Below, one piece after another: positions 1 through 9,331 of a DNA stretch of 64,000 nucleotides. Positions within the stretch are counted from its first letter, which is position 1, and each line of letters opens with the position of its first letter. The notes under the pieces are model-generated. The model saw only the letters and a list, made by a program, of their open reading frames with translations, was not told where the DNA came from and did no database searches. Position numbers and translations under genes: made by a program. The stretch lies in NCBI RefSeq assembly GCF_007860075.1, contig NZ_SJPP01000002.1:1-64000 (forward strand), read 5' to 3'. The stretch comes from Symmachiella macrocystis (GTDB lineage: Bacteria; Planctomycetota; Planctomycetia; Planctomycetales; Planctomycetaceae).

Positions 1-22
1 CCCCGGTGCCGGAGACGAAACT

Positions 23-67
23 GTTCTGTTCGCCGGCTTCCGCTACGCTCCAGCAGGCGAACAGAAC
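23..67. repeat. Inverted repeat / hairpin
   Basis: Perfect 12-bp arms GTTCTGTTCGCC (23-34) and GGCGAACAGAAC (56-67) surround a 21-bp loop. It lies just upstream of the first gene and could be an extragenic palindrome or the terminator of a gene left of the window. There is no T-run after it on the plus strand. Confidence 0.6.
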
Positions 68-97
68 AACCCGTGATACAATTGAACACTAAGTCAT

Positions 98-1924
98 GTG
101 ACTGGTGTCATCCATGGGGGCAGGTCAGATCGCGCTGGAAACGACCTGGAGCCCTGCTGGTCTCCTGACGGCGACACGATCGCCTGCACCGTGCAAGGCT
201 CCGGGCGCCGTGACGTACTTGCGGTGAATGCACGGGCCGTGGTTCCAGAGCGCGGGAAGGCGTTGACCGGCGCCGGCCGATTCATGAACGTGAGCGGCAT
301 TCGCTGGTCACCAGACGGCCAATGGATCGCCGGGACGTTTGAGAAGCACCTCCGCGACGTCGGCTCGGGATGCTTCGTCGTGCGCACGGACGGTGCCGGC
401 CTCGATGAGCTCGTAACGGCGCCGCCGCTCAAGCCGCATCCCGGCGGCGAGTTGCGCGGCCACCAACTGATCGGCGGCTGGTATCTGGGCGGCGATGCCT
501 CGGACCCCTTCATCCTGCGAACCTTCAAAGATCTCTCGTGGTCTCCGGACGGCCAGACAGTTGCCTTCCGCTCGAACATGGACCCCAGCGGGTACGACTT
601 CTTCTACACCGTTCCTGTGGCGGGCGGCGAAGCGACACGACTGGACCATACCCTCAGCCCGATGGGCATCAAGAACGAGCCAATCCCGCTGAACCCGGAC
701 GGCGGACCGCAGGAGACCCAAGAGGCCGTCCCGGCGCAGAAACTGCCGACGGGAACGGATCTCCTTGCCCGGGCCCCGGAATTCTGGATGTTCCGCACCG
801 ATCCGGACAAGATTGGAGAGACGGAGAAGTGGTTCGAACAGTCAATGAAGAAGTCTCCTTGGACCGCTATCTCGACTCACGACTTCTGGGACAAAGCCTT
901 AGGAACGAAAGAAGACCCGCACTACATCGGTGACGGCTGGTACGCAGTTGATTTGATCATTCCGCCCGCACAAGGAAAGAAGGTCTGGCTGCACTTCGGC
1001 GCGGTGGATGAGAACTACACGTTCTGGATCAACGGCAGTTACATCGGAGATAACCTCGCCGCGGGCACGTCCATGTGGGACCGGCCGGTGAGCGTGGAAA
1101 TCACTGACAGGTACAACGAGGGGCAGCCCAATCACGTTGTCGTCCGCGTCAGGAACACGCTCTCGGCAGGCGGCATCTGGAAGCCGGTATCGCTGCTGGT
1201 CGCAGCACCTACGTTCTACGAAGGTTTTGATTACACTGCGGGCAGGTCCAACCTGAATGGACAGGGCCGTTGGGTGGCCCATCCGGATGATCATGCTAGT
1301 TTGAACGTGCCTTCTGGCAGTTATGCATACACGGATAAGAATGCCAAGACTCTTGTCACTCGCGGCAACAGGACGGACGGTGGGCCGGCCCGTTGCGGGA
1401 ACCAAAGGCCACTCAACGCGGCAACCACGGAGCTGTTCGGAGTGACGCAGACCATCTACGCGTCGGTTCTCTGGCAGAACTTAGGCAACCTGATCCTCAA
1501 AGGCAGTGGTGCGGGTGGGTTGAACTTAAGTGCGGGTGCGAATGCAGCCAGCGCTGCGATGAGGGCCAGCCTGGCAGATATCGACGGCAGCAGCAGTGAG
1601 ACTGTGTACGGCCCGGCCGTACCCTACGGCACGCCCGTGTTTCTCGGCATCAAGATCGACAACGTCGCGGGAGGCACGGAGACGGTTACGGTCGCCGTGA
1701 ACCCCGATCTGAGCGACCCCAATTGGGCCGCTGCGGGAACATGGTCGGTAAGCGGTAAGGACATTGGCGTCCCGACCGTCGTTGAGGTGAACACCATGGG
1801 AGATCAGATCTCTCTCAAGGGCCTTGGATTGGGTATTGATGAGATCCGCATAGGCGCTACATGGGCAGATGTCGCCCCGATCGTTCCCCAATCGAGGGTC
1901 ATTCCTGGACAGACTTCGAAGTAG
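98..1924 (+). CDS. PD40/WD40-like propeller protein with C-terminal beta-sandwich region
   Basis: 608 residues from a GTG start. Two clear PD40 motifs of the form WSPDGxxIA/VA occur in the first ~160 residues (near residues 24-30, 68-75 and 148-154), as in TolB-like propellers. The middle (about 270-370) reads like the sugar-binding beta-sandwich of glycoside hydrolase family 2: FWINGSYIG, then HVVVRVRNTLSAGGIW. The C-terminal ~230 residues resemble the secreted LamG-like or PEP-CTERM-associated sandwiches common in planctomycetes. There is no signal peptide and the first propeller blade is missing, so the gene probably lost its true 5' end; the frame opens only a few codons before the GTG. 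Likely a secreted carbohydrate-related protein. The exact function cannot be named. Confidence 0.6.
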   Translation: MTGVIHGGRSDRAGNDLEPCWSPDGDTIACTVQGSGRRDVLAVNARAVVPERGKALTGAGRFMNVSGIRWSPDGQWIAGTFEKHLRDVGSGCFVVRTDGAGLDELVTAPPLKPHPGGELRGHQLIGGWYLGGDASDPFILRTFKDLSWSPDGQTVAFRSNMDPSGYDFFYTVPVAGGEATRLDHTLSPMGIKNEPIPLNPDGGPQETQEAVPAQKLPTGTDLLARAPEFWMFRTDPDKIGETEKWFEQSMKKSPWTAISTHDFWDKALGTKEDPHYIGDGWYAVDLIIPPAQGKKVWLHFGAVDENYTFWINGSYIGDNLAAGTSMWDRPVSVEITDRYNEGQPNHVVVRVRNTLSAGGIWKPVSLLVAAPTFYEGFDYTAGRSNLNGQGRWVAHPDDHASLNVPSGSYAYTDKNAKTLVTRGNRTDGGPARCGNQRPLNAATTELFGVTQTIYASVLWQNLGNLILKGSGAGGLNLSAGANAASAAMRASLADIDGSSSETVYGPAVPYGTPVFLGIKIDNVAGGTETVTVAVNPDLSDPNWAAAGTWSVSGKDIGVPTVVEVNTMGDQISLKGLGLGIDEIRIGATWADVAPIVPQSRVIPGQTSK

Positions 1925-1950
1925 CGTGGCGTTGGATTCCGGTCTCGCCC

Positions 1951-1979
1951 TCCGTTCATCATTGTTTTTGGACCGCTCG
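1951..1979 (-). repeat. Dispersed CCGCGCGG-type boundary motif, copy 1
   Basis: On the minus strand it reads CGAGCGGTCC, then AAAAACAATGATGAACGGA, closely resembling the sequence at 52979-53008 (CCGCGCGGTC, TAAAAACAATGATGGACGGA). It lies 27 bp after the stop of the preceding gene. Four more copies lie at the borders of the Rhs cassettes and IS copies. Confidence 0.55.
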
Positions 1980-2264
1980 ATCTTGAGATATTACTACCGC
2001 CGCGCTGCTTGAAGCGAGTGCCCAACAGTTCAAGCTCTGTGATGAGGCCACGCTGACGGTTCGCAATCAGCTGGAGTTGCCTCGCATTTTAGTCCACAAC
2101 GCTCGTCGATCAATCTGTTCCCGGATCAAAGCCAGGCCAAGATTCAGACAATCCAGCTTGCCAAAGTCTCAGTTGTCAAAGAGCTTGAAGGTCGTCTGAA
2201 TACTTTGCCTTTACGATCACGAACAATCAGGTTCGCGTTGGTCCGCATCCACGGTTGCCTGGCG
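1980..2264. other. Gene-poor stretch
   Basis: About 285 bp between two convergent genes. A short plus-frame stretch (about 1990-2200) reads without stops but matches nothing I recognise. No RNA gene or clear terminator seen. Confidence 0.4.
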
Positions 2265-4682
2265 CTATTCGACAATAAAGCCGTGATACAGCCCCATGTA
2301 GTAGGGCAGCAGGAACGAAGCGCCGTCGCATAGCGTTTTTCCGTCTCCGGCTTCGTCGAGTGACCACACGTCCTTGTTCCAGAATTCCAAGAAATGCTCG
2401 TCGATCGGTACCGTGTAGCCCGAACGAAGCAGGCCCTTCTTCTGCCCCCACTTCTTCCACCACATCTCGTACCAGCCTCCCTCCAAGGGGACAATGTCTT
2501 TGCGATGGCTGTTCCGAAAGCCCCAACCCACGCGGTCGCGGGGGTATCTCCGTAAGGTGAACAGAGCCTCCTCCAGAGCCGACTTCGGTGCCTTTCGTCG
2601 ATACGTCCCTGACTCAATCGTGTCGAAACAGGAGGCGAAAATGTAGTTGAACAACGGGTTGCGTTCCGCTTCAACGAGCTTCCAGTACGGCATGAGCGAA
2701 ATTAGGTAGTGCATCCGCAGCTCAGGATCATCTTCATAGTTGATCAGTCCGTAATACGACATGAAGGCCATTTCGTCGTCGGATTGATTGCCGGTCCCAA
2801 TTCCCATTTGGCGTTTGGCGAGCAGCGTGTTGGTGGCGTAGAGATGCTCTTTCACCAGCGTCTGGTACGCCTGCTGATATTTGTTATCGCCTGTCACATG
2901 TACGGCAACTTTGAGGAATGACAGCATGCTCAAAGAGTTTATCCCACGCAGTCCGGTCGAGAAATTCAGGTCACGATTCAACTCCTTGGGGCTAAATCGC
3001 CCCCATCGTGTCGGCTTTCCGTCGTGATCGACCAGCTGAAAGTCGTGGTCGATCAAATGATCGGTGACGCGGGCCACGACCTCGCGGACCATCGCTTTCT
3101 CCTCCTCGTTCTCGGCGACCAGATCGTAGTACAGCCCGTAGAGGAAATAGTGCCCGTCCAATTCGTCGGAACTGGTGTCGGTCTTCCAGTACCACTTTCC
3201 GTCCGCGCTCACCGGCCATCGTGGCTCGATGACTTTCCACAAGGGATCTTCGTCGCGCTGCTTGGCGACGTCCCGTTCTCGGTTGTCGTGATCGTTGGGG
3301 TTCCGTCCCTCAATCGGCAGCACCGTTCTTGCGGGGAAGCCATGAGGTGCGGGATGTTCTCCTCCTTGTGTGACGTCGCTGAGGAACTTCATCGCCAACA
3401 TGGCCTTGGTGGCACGCTGTTTGGCGAGAGGGTCCTTCGTCGCGGCATACGCAAAACACTCACCCGCCCCGTACATGGAAGTCCATAGGCCATCGTTGTC
3501 ACTATCGTGCGGCTTGATGTGCGACTTGTCCCCCGGTTCGTCCAGGCCTACCGACATCACGAATCCAAACGGAGTCCGACGGTGATATTTGTCGATCTCG
3601 TCCTCGAAGAAGCGAGCCTTCTCGGCCAGGGAAGTCACTTGCTGTTGAATGCGCCCCACCCCCTTCGCGGTTGCAAACCACGTATCCCCATTGGCGGAAA
3701 CCGCAATGTCACGGATGACGTCATCGGGAACCCAGCGAAGTCCCCGACGATAAGACCATTCCCCTTCGTGATAGCGAATTGCTCCAATCGTCGTTCCCAA
3801 CCACGTTTCCGTCTTGCCGGTCGCCAGCGAAGTGAAGTCGTCATACGGCAGCCCTTCGACTCCCGTGAACAGTTGCCATTCGCCACCCGTCCGCACGCCC
3901 ATTCCTTGCGGGCAGGCAAACCAGAGTCGTCCCTGATCGTCATAAGCGACGCCACGCACATTGATGGGAGCCCAACTGTAGCTTCCGGCTCCAGGATGCA
4001 GTCTCTCCCAGCTCTCTTGCCGTTTCCGTTCAAACAATCCGGTCGATGTGCCCAGCACCAGATCTCCGTGATTGTTGACAGCAATTGCGAATACCTGTGA
4101 CTCATCTGTTGCAATATCACGGAAACGTCCAAATCGCTTGATTTCTGTCCCGTCTCGGAAGTAGAGCCCCCGCGTTGTGCCCAGCAACAGACTCTTCCCC
4201 CCCCCGAGGCAAGTCACCTCAACGTCGTCTTTCCAACCGGGAGGCAGGCTGATGACTGTCGCGAGATCACCGTCTTTGTAACTCATGATGGAATCACCCA
4301 TGAGGAAAACGACTCCACCACCCCAGGCGGTGAGATGGGTCACTGCCTGGAAGGCGGCTGCGATTGGCTCGAAGCGATCACCAGAGAACTGGGCCAATCC
4401 TGCTTCGGTTCCTGCCCAAACCGTGCCGTCTGTCGTGACGGCAATGCTGCTGACCACATCGGAGGGAAGACCGTCATCCGTCGTGAAGAACTGACGTTCG
4501 TCATTAAGAAACCGACCGGACTTGACGCCCCCCAAACCCTTGTTGCCGTTGTGCCCCGCATGGCTGGTGACGGCGATAGTTGTCGTGACGATCAAGCAGG
4601 TGGCCACACTCAGCAGAGGGAAGCGAGTCTGCCGTTGATCATCACGTCGCTTGAAGATCGGTCGTGTTCTGTTGTCGTGCAT
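2265..4682 (-). CDS. Secreted Reg_prop propeller protein with alpha/alpha C-terminal domain
   Basis: 805 residues. The N-terminus has an arginine-rich stretch followed by a hydrophobic segment (residues ~22-40, ending TSHAG), so it is exported. Residues ~65-330 carry repeated two-component-regulator propeller blades: FFTTDDGLPSDVVSSIAV, TVWAGTEAGLAQF, LWFACPQGMGV, TWFATAKGVGRI. Unlike hybrid two-component systems, no kinase or DNA-binding domain follows. The C-terminal ~450 residues are rich in W, Y and helices (WKVIEPRWP, DELDGHYFLYGLYYDL) and look like an alpha/alpha-toroid similar to lyases and glycoside hydrolases of polysaccharide use. It heads a same-strand group with sialidase-like and nitrilase-like genes. 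A role in sensing or degrading an extracellular glycan is inferred. Confidence 0.65.
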   Translation of the reverse strand: MHDNRTRPIFKRRDDQRQTRFPLLSVATCLIVTTTIAVTSHAGHNGNKGLGGVKSGRFLNDERQFFTTDDGLPSDVVSSIAVTTDGTVWAGTEAGLAQFSGDRFEPIAAAFQAVTHLTAWGGGVVFLMGDSIMSYKDGDLATVISLPPGWKDDVEVTCLGGGKSLLLGTTRGLYFRDGTEIKRFGRFRDIATDESQVFAIAVNNHGDLVLGTSTGLFERKRQESWERLHPGAGSYSWAPINVRGVAYDDQGRLWFACPQGMGVRTGGEWQLFTGVEGLPYDDFTSLATGKTETWLGTTIGAIRYHEGEWSYRRGLRWVPDDVIRDIAVSANGDTWFATAKGVGRIQQQVTSLAEKARFFEDEIDKYHRRTPFGFVMSVGLDEPGDKSHIKPHDSDNDGLWTSMYGAGECFAYAATKDPLAKQRATKAMLAMKFLSDVTQGGEHPAPHGFPARTVLPIEGRNPNDHDNRERDVAKQRDEDPLWKVIEPRWPVSADGKWYWKTDTSSDELDGHYFLYGLYYDLVAENEEEKAMVREVVARVTDHLIDHDFQLVDHDGKPTRWGRFSPKELNRDLNFSTGLRGINSLSMLSFLKVAVHVTGDNKYQQAYQTLVKEHLYATNTLLAKRQMGIGTGNQSDDEMAFMSYYGLINYEDDPELRMHYLISLMPYWKLVEAERNPLFNYIFASCFDTIESGTYRRKAPKSALEEALFTLRRYPRDRVGWGFRNSHRKDIVPLEGGWYEMWWKKWGQKKGLLRSGYTVPIDEHFLEFWNKDVWSLDEAGDGKTLCDGASFLLPYYMGLYHGFIVE

Positions 4683-4936
4683 GATTCCTGGCGTCTCCCA
4701 ATTCCTGGATGTTGTCGACGATGTTGTGAATTCCTGAGCTTCCGGTTGTTTTCTCGGAACTCGCCCGATGCGCTGTGGAATGATCGATCGAGTCGCAACG
4801 ATCGTCTATCGAAAAACTAACGTCCATTCGCATAGAGCTTTTCACTCCTGCGATTCTCCTCTGCCGATTAGTCGCCGCTGGAAAGGTAGAGATCACCTTT
4901 ATGCTTTGCCAATGCCTCGTCGCAAGACGGGGGAGG

Positions 4937-6127
4937 TCATTTCGCTTTCGTGACCCACTCAACATTGAAGGCCGCATGTTGAATTGTAGCTCCTTCGCCG
5001 GTGCGCTTGTGCGAATAGGTCACGTGCAAATGTCCATCGCTAGCCTGAATGAGAGACGGGTAGGAAAAGCCACCCTCTCCCCGTCTCGCGCGCTCAATGT
5101 GCCTTTTCCATTTCCAGGTCTGCCCTTCATCGTCCGAAACTGCAACGGCGAAGCGATGCCGACCACGTTCGGTATCGTTGAAGGCCATGGCCCACCGTCC
5201 GTCGGTCAACACAATCACTTCCAAACTTGACCCAGGGTTGGGGATGTCGGTGTCGCGCGCAACAGACCAGGTCAAACCGCCATCATCAGAGGTGCTCGAC
5301 TGCGCACGCTTGGGCAGCGCTCCGTCGTCGCGGTGAAACGTCTTCAACTGTCCGGATTTCAACTGGACGATCGTCGGCTGGCTCGCCCCCAGTCCCACGA
5401 TGGGGCGACTCGCATTCCACGTCTTTCCATCGTCATCGGAAACAGCCATCAGACACTGGACGAAGCCATCAGAATAAAGCGGGACCAAGATACGCCCACT
5501 TGGTAGTTGAACTGGATGAATACGCGTCATCCAACCGACCTGTCGTTTCACGGGATCCTCAGCGGCCGCCACGATCAACTTCTGAAACGGTAGTGCGTAT
5601 TCCCCCCAGACTCCATCATCCACCTGCAGCTCCCGAAAGCCTTTTCTCAGATTCTCCGCGAAATTCTTGCCTGGCTTGAGGATGATTATGTCTTGCCACG
5701 ACCAGTTTGGTGCGCCATTTCCTGCGTAATCGTGAGCCACTCGATACTTGAGGATTGACCGCTCCCAGCGATTGGCGCGGACGACAACCCAGAACAACCA
5801 CAAACGCTTTTGGCGATCAACGAACAATACGGGATTGCAATCCGGCAAGTTGGGTGTGTCAGCCATCAGAAAAGGCTCACTCCAAGCCCTTGTATCACGC
5901 TTGAGTCGCGCCCCTTGAATTACGACGTCGTTCGCATTGCGCTCCCCAGAACCGTGATACCAACACGCCAACAAGTCGCCGTTGGGACACTCGACCAGGC
6001 TGCTTCCATGAGTGTGTTTCCCTTGCGCGGGAAAAATCGGCGCAGTGTGGAAAGTCGGCTCGGCGGAAAGAACAACATTCGTCTCAAAAACAGTAATAAA
6101 AAGAGGGATCAGAACCAGCCATTTCAT
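4937..6127 (-). CDS. Secreted BNR/Asp-box sialidase-like protein
   Basis: 396 residues. I start at the ATG at 6127 (MKWLVLIPLF) because AAGGAAA lies 8-9 bp upstream and a signal peptide ending VLSAEP follows; a longer frame exists upstream but looks non-coding. Three Asp boxes are visible: SDDDGKTW, SDDGGLTW and SDDEGQTW. The motif RIHPVQLPSGRILVPLYSDG matches the exo-alpha-sialidase-like planctomycete family (six-bladed propeller). Such proteins remove terminal sugars from glycans, though the substrate of this subfamily is unproven. It lies between the Reg_prop gene and the nitrilase gene, all on the minus strand. Confidence 0.8.
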   Translation of the reverse strand: MKWLVLIPLFITVFETNVVLSAEPTFHTAPIFPAQGKHTHGSSLVECPNGDLLACWYHGSGERNANDVVIQGARLKRDTRAWSEPFLMADTPNLPDCNPVLFVDRQKRLWLFWVVVRANRWERSILKYRVAHDYAGNGAPNWSWQDIIILKPGKNFAENLRKGFRELQVDDGVWGEYALPFQKLIVAAAEDPVKRQVGWMTRIHPVQLPSGRILVPLYSDGFVQCLMAVSDDDGKTWNASRPIVGLGASQPTIVQLKSGQLKTFHRDDGALPKRAQSSTSDDGGLTWSVARDTDIPNPGSSLEVIVLTDGRWAMAFNDTERGRHRFAVAVSDDEGQTWKWKRHIERARRGEGGFSYPSLIQASDGHLHVTYSHKRTGEGATIQHAAFNVEWVTKAK

Positions 6128-6225
6128 GGAACAGTTTCCTTTACGGCATCTTGTGTTCGAATGCGGTGAGGTCAACTGTCGGGAACGAATCATTTCACCC
6201 GTCTTGGAGAATTCCAGATGTGATT

Positions 6226-7092
6226 TCAGTTCAAATTGATGGTGTACACGACCACCTGTTCGCCAATGTTTTTTGCCTGCGCAGCCCAGTTCCCATCGGG
6301 TTGAATCACTCCCGAGGGAGCAGAGCAAGGGATGGTCGTCGGGGCACAATTGTCTGCACTGACAACCCAGACCTTACCAGCAGAGGCCCGCATCCGCATG
6401 TTGTTTTCGTGGTAAGGCCAATAGACTTCCTTGGACCAGGATTTCCCATCCCGCCCGCCATTGATGGCCACAAAGATAATTTCTGCACCCTTCTCTGAAA
6501 GTTTTTGACTGAGATGTGGATCAGGCATGGAGGTGCATTGAGGATTTCCCCACATGTCGTTGCAGATCAATCCGCCCACTCGAACCCCCTTGATCTCGAA
6601 CGTCCGCAGTGGGCGGGTGCCGTAATCGTTGATCTCACCCTTATAAGGTTTCGTGAGTGAACTGCAGAGCAAGGTCTTGGTATGAAATCCCAGAAGTTTT
6701 CCATGTTCGTCATAGAAGCGGATTTCGTTGTAGACCTTGTGGTCGTCCGGTTCAACAAAACAGGTTCCCAACGCCAGGGCGATTTTGGCTTCGCGCGTCC
6801 GTTTGAGGATCTTCTCAAGTTGCTCGTCGACCGCCACTTGGTCAAATTTCGGCGTATAACCGCTCAAGGAACCTTCGGGCGTGAGCAAAATTTCCGCACC
6901 TTCGTCGATGGCGATGTCCAAGGCACGGTGTATCGCAGCTGCATTGGCGGAGACATCACGCGTGACGGGCAATTGAGCAGTCGCCACCCGCAATTGCTTG
7001 GCCGGTTCTGCATGCACGATCTTGAGAGCCACGGGACCGAGGATGATGCTCGCTGCTACCGTCAAACCAAAGACAATAAATACCCGCTTCAT
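6226..7092 (-). CDS. Exported carbon-nitrogen hydrolase (nitrilase fold)
   Basis: 288 residues. The catalytic triad is recognisable: Glu73 in LLTPEGSLSGY, Lys139 in GFHTKTLL and Cys177 in GGLICNDMWGNP. An N-terminal hydrophobic segment (residues 4-27, ending VHAEP) indicates export, which is uncommon because most nitrilase-fold amidases are cytoplasmic. The length fits the family. It begins about 100 bp upstream of the sialidase-like gene and is probably co-transcribed with it. The substrate is an amide or nitrile; the neighbourhood suggests an amide on a sugar or peptide, which is inference. Confidence 0.85.
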   Translation of the reverse strand: MKRVFIVFGLTVAASIILGPVALKIVHAEPAKQLRVATAQLPVTRDVSANAAAIHRALDIAIDEGAEILLTPEGSLSGYTPKFDQVAVDEQLEKILKRTREAKIALALGTCFVEPDDHKVYNEIRFYDEHGKLLGFHTKTLLCSSLTKPYKGEINDYGTRPLRTFEIKGVRVGGLICNDMWGNPQCTSMPDPHLSQKLSEKGAEIIFVAINGGRDGKSWSKEVYWPYHENNMRMRASAGKVWVVSADNCAPTTIPCSAPSGVIQPDGNWAAQAKNIGEQVVVYTINLN

Positions 7093-7343
7093 AAGGATCT
7101 CCTCCCAAAATATGCGAAGTGATTCCGACGCTACCGAATGATTGATTGAGGTTGAAACAATGATCGTATCCTGATTGGGGAAATGGCGATAGGGTTTAGC
7201 CGGGATGTCCTATTTACGGGACGTATACCTCCGTGGGAACAGATCACGTCGTCATGCAGTTTCCGAGCAGAGCTTAGCTTCTCGGGTCTTAAGCACTGCT
7301 GGGAACAGGTTTCATGAGACCCGGATCTAAATCCGGGCAATAG

Positions 7344-9095
7344 TCACTTCTCCGACCGCCCGACCGTATCAATGGAACTTGTGAACCCTGGGCCGCCGGC
7401 GGCAACGTAGCCATGACTTGCGCCGGATCGATCAGGTGAAACCCAGAACGAGTACAACTGCCCGTTCTTCAAGTGGAAACGAAACCTCACCGGCTCATTT
7501 GTTTTAGTCAGCGCCGACAGGTCGTCTACTCCTTGCCAACGAACTGCCTGCAGCGTTTTATCCGCAACGACCGGTCGACAACGATCTTTGGAAAATGATG
7601 GAATGACCTTTCCCGCTCGATCGAGAACTTCGACTCGTAACTCGTCGGCGGCGGCCACGTTGACAAACAAATATTTACCTTTGAATCGAATGGGGCGCGT
7701 GGTCAGCACGCCTTCCGCCTCACCGGCATCCATCGAGGCAAAACCGTCTCGACGGATAGTTGCCAGCCCGGTGCTGCAGAATTGATGGTTCCCGGCGAAA
7801 AGCCTGCGACCGCTCACGTAGATGTAGAGTTCGTCCCCGACGACAAGGCAACAGCCACCCGCGGATTGAATGTTGCCGGCATTCCAGGCACTTATCTCCT
7901 TGGAGATTCCAATAATCGGCTCGCGGTAGGGGCGATGCCAGTGAAATCCGTCCCGGCTAAAACCAACCACAAGCTCTTTGATCTTTGGACGACCATCGTG
8001 TCCTCGCCCGTTTCTCGGCCCTCGCAACATGCTAAACATGCCAAGCATCACGCTTTCGTAGGCTACTGCGTCGAGATTGTAGAGTTCCGGCCGAAAATTT
8101 AGCCCGGGATAGCTCGTGTCACACTTGTCGGCACAGATCCAGAGAGGCAACCTCATCGGGTCTTTTTCCACTTTTGGCCCGACCATTGGCCGAGTGAAGT
8201 GCTTCCAATCGATATCGACAGTGGGATCCTGGGTCTCCCAGTAGCGGCGATAACGTCCAATCGAAGGGTGGCTGGACCTCACACTATGTACCCAGACGTT
8301 GCGGAAGGGATTGTAGAAGAAGGTGGTCGGGCTGGCAGCAGGTCCCGTCCGTGCGATTTCAACACCCCAGTGAATTCCGTCTGCTGAATCGAAGATGCCC
8401 CATCCCGATTTGCCTTGTTCTTCTCGCCAAATTTTGAATCGCTTTTTCGAGTTTTTCTCGTCGAGGTCCAGCCAGACAGTCGTGGTATCACCGACTCCCG
8501 GGGAAACGATATTCGTCCCCGGCACCACGTCCAAGTTCGGCTTTTCCCAGCGAATTCCATCGTGGGAGGTGGCGTAACACCGGTTGAGAAGGTACCCGCC
8601 CATGTACCACATTTTGAAAAGCTTGTCCTGCGGGTCGTACCAGACTCCATCACTGAAAGGCATTGCCGTTGGCCCCCCTTCACTGGTACCCGGAGCCGAT
8701 CCCTGTTCCTAAGGTTGATCCGGTACGAGCACTGGACTAGCGGGGTGATACTTTGCTTTGTGATACGTTCTCTTCAACGTCGTTGTCTCAATCAGAAAAT
8801 CATCGATGAATAACTGCCGTCCCAGATGAATGGGAATCACGTCCGGAGGAGTCTCCAGATAGGGCACGCTCATCGGTTCATTGCGAGTGAGTTCACGAAA
8901 CTCCGGGGGCCAGGGGGATGTCAGGCGAATTCCGTTGTACAGAGTCCTACCGTTTCTGGCGGCAGGCCGCGCGGATGTGGATTTTGGATCACCCGCATAT
9001 CCAGAAGTGACGCAAAAGACAGCCGCTATACAAAAAAGCGTTGAGCAGATCCAAAGCGTCACAGCTCGTGTCAACAAAGACTTTCGGCAGGTCAT
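7344..9095 (-). pseudogene. Secreted glycosidase-like propeller protein interrupted by one amber codon
   Basis: Read as one frame from ATG 9095 (signal peptide MTCRKSLLTR...SGYAG) to 7344 this gives a 583-residue protein of the same family as the genes at 9332, 16975 and 18816. The only interruption is a TAG at 8709-8711. The sequence around it is VLVPDQP-stop-EQGSAPG, while paralogs read IIPDQKWETT and IKPDRPWEMD, so TAG replaces the conserved Trp (TGG). The frame is intact on both sides, including LGRQLFIDDFLIE before the stop and WYMGGYLLN, DGIRWEKP and GFHWHRPYREP after it. It is either a very recent pseudogene or a read-through gene. An internal restart at ATG 8663 would lack the signal peptide. 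Confidence 0.8.
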
Positions 9096-9331
9096 TTCAT
9101 TTCCATTCGTTTAGTCACGTGTACGGACAACGCATGGCGGTTCGGGACAACGACCCGCAGCAGTTGCTCGACGTAAATCAAAAATGGCTCATTTGCTCAG
9201 AATCCCGCATTTTGCATGTATAAGTAGTTGATACCTTCCACGAGTCAATCGCCGCTCTGAACATTGATTGGCCGATGCTGCTTCGCCGAGACCAACCTTA
9301 GACGCTCCCATGGTGTTTGGAGATGGGCCCC

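Noticed and set aside
4937-6349. Start of the sialidase-like gene at 6349
   Set aside because: The first 74 residues look non-coding and the ATG at 6127 has a ribosome site and a signal peptide.
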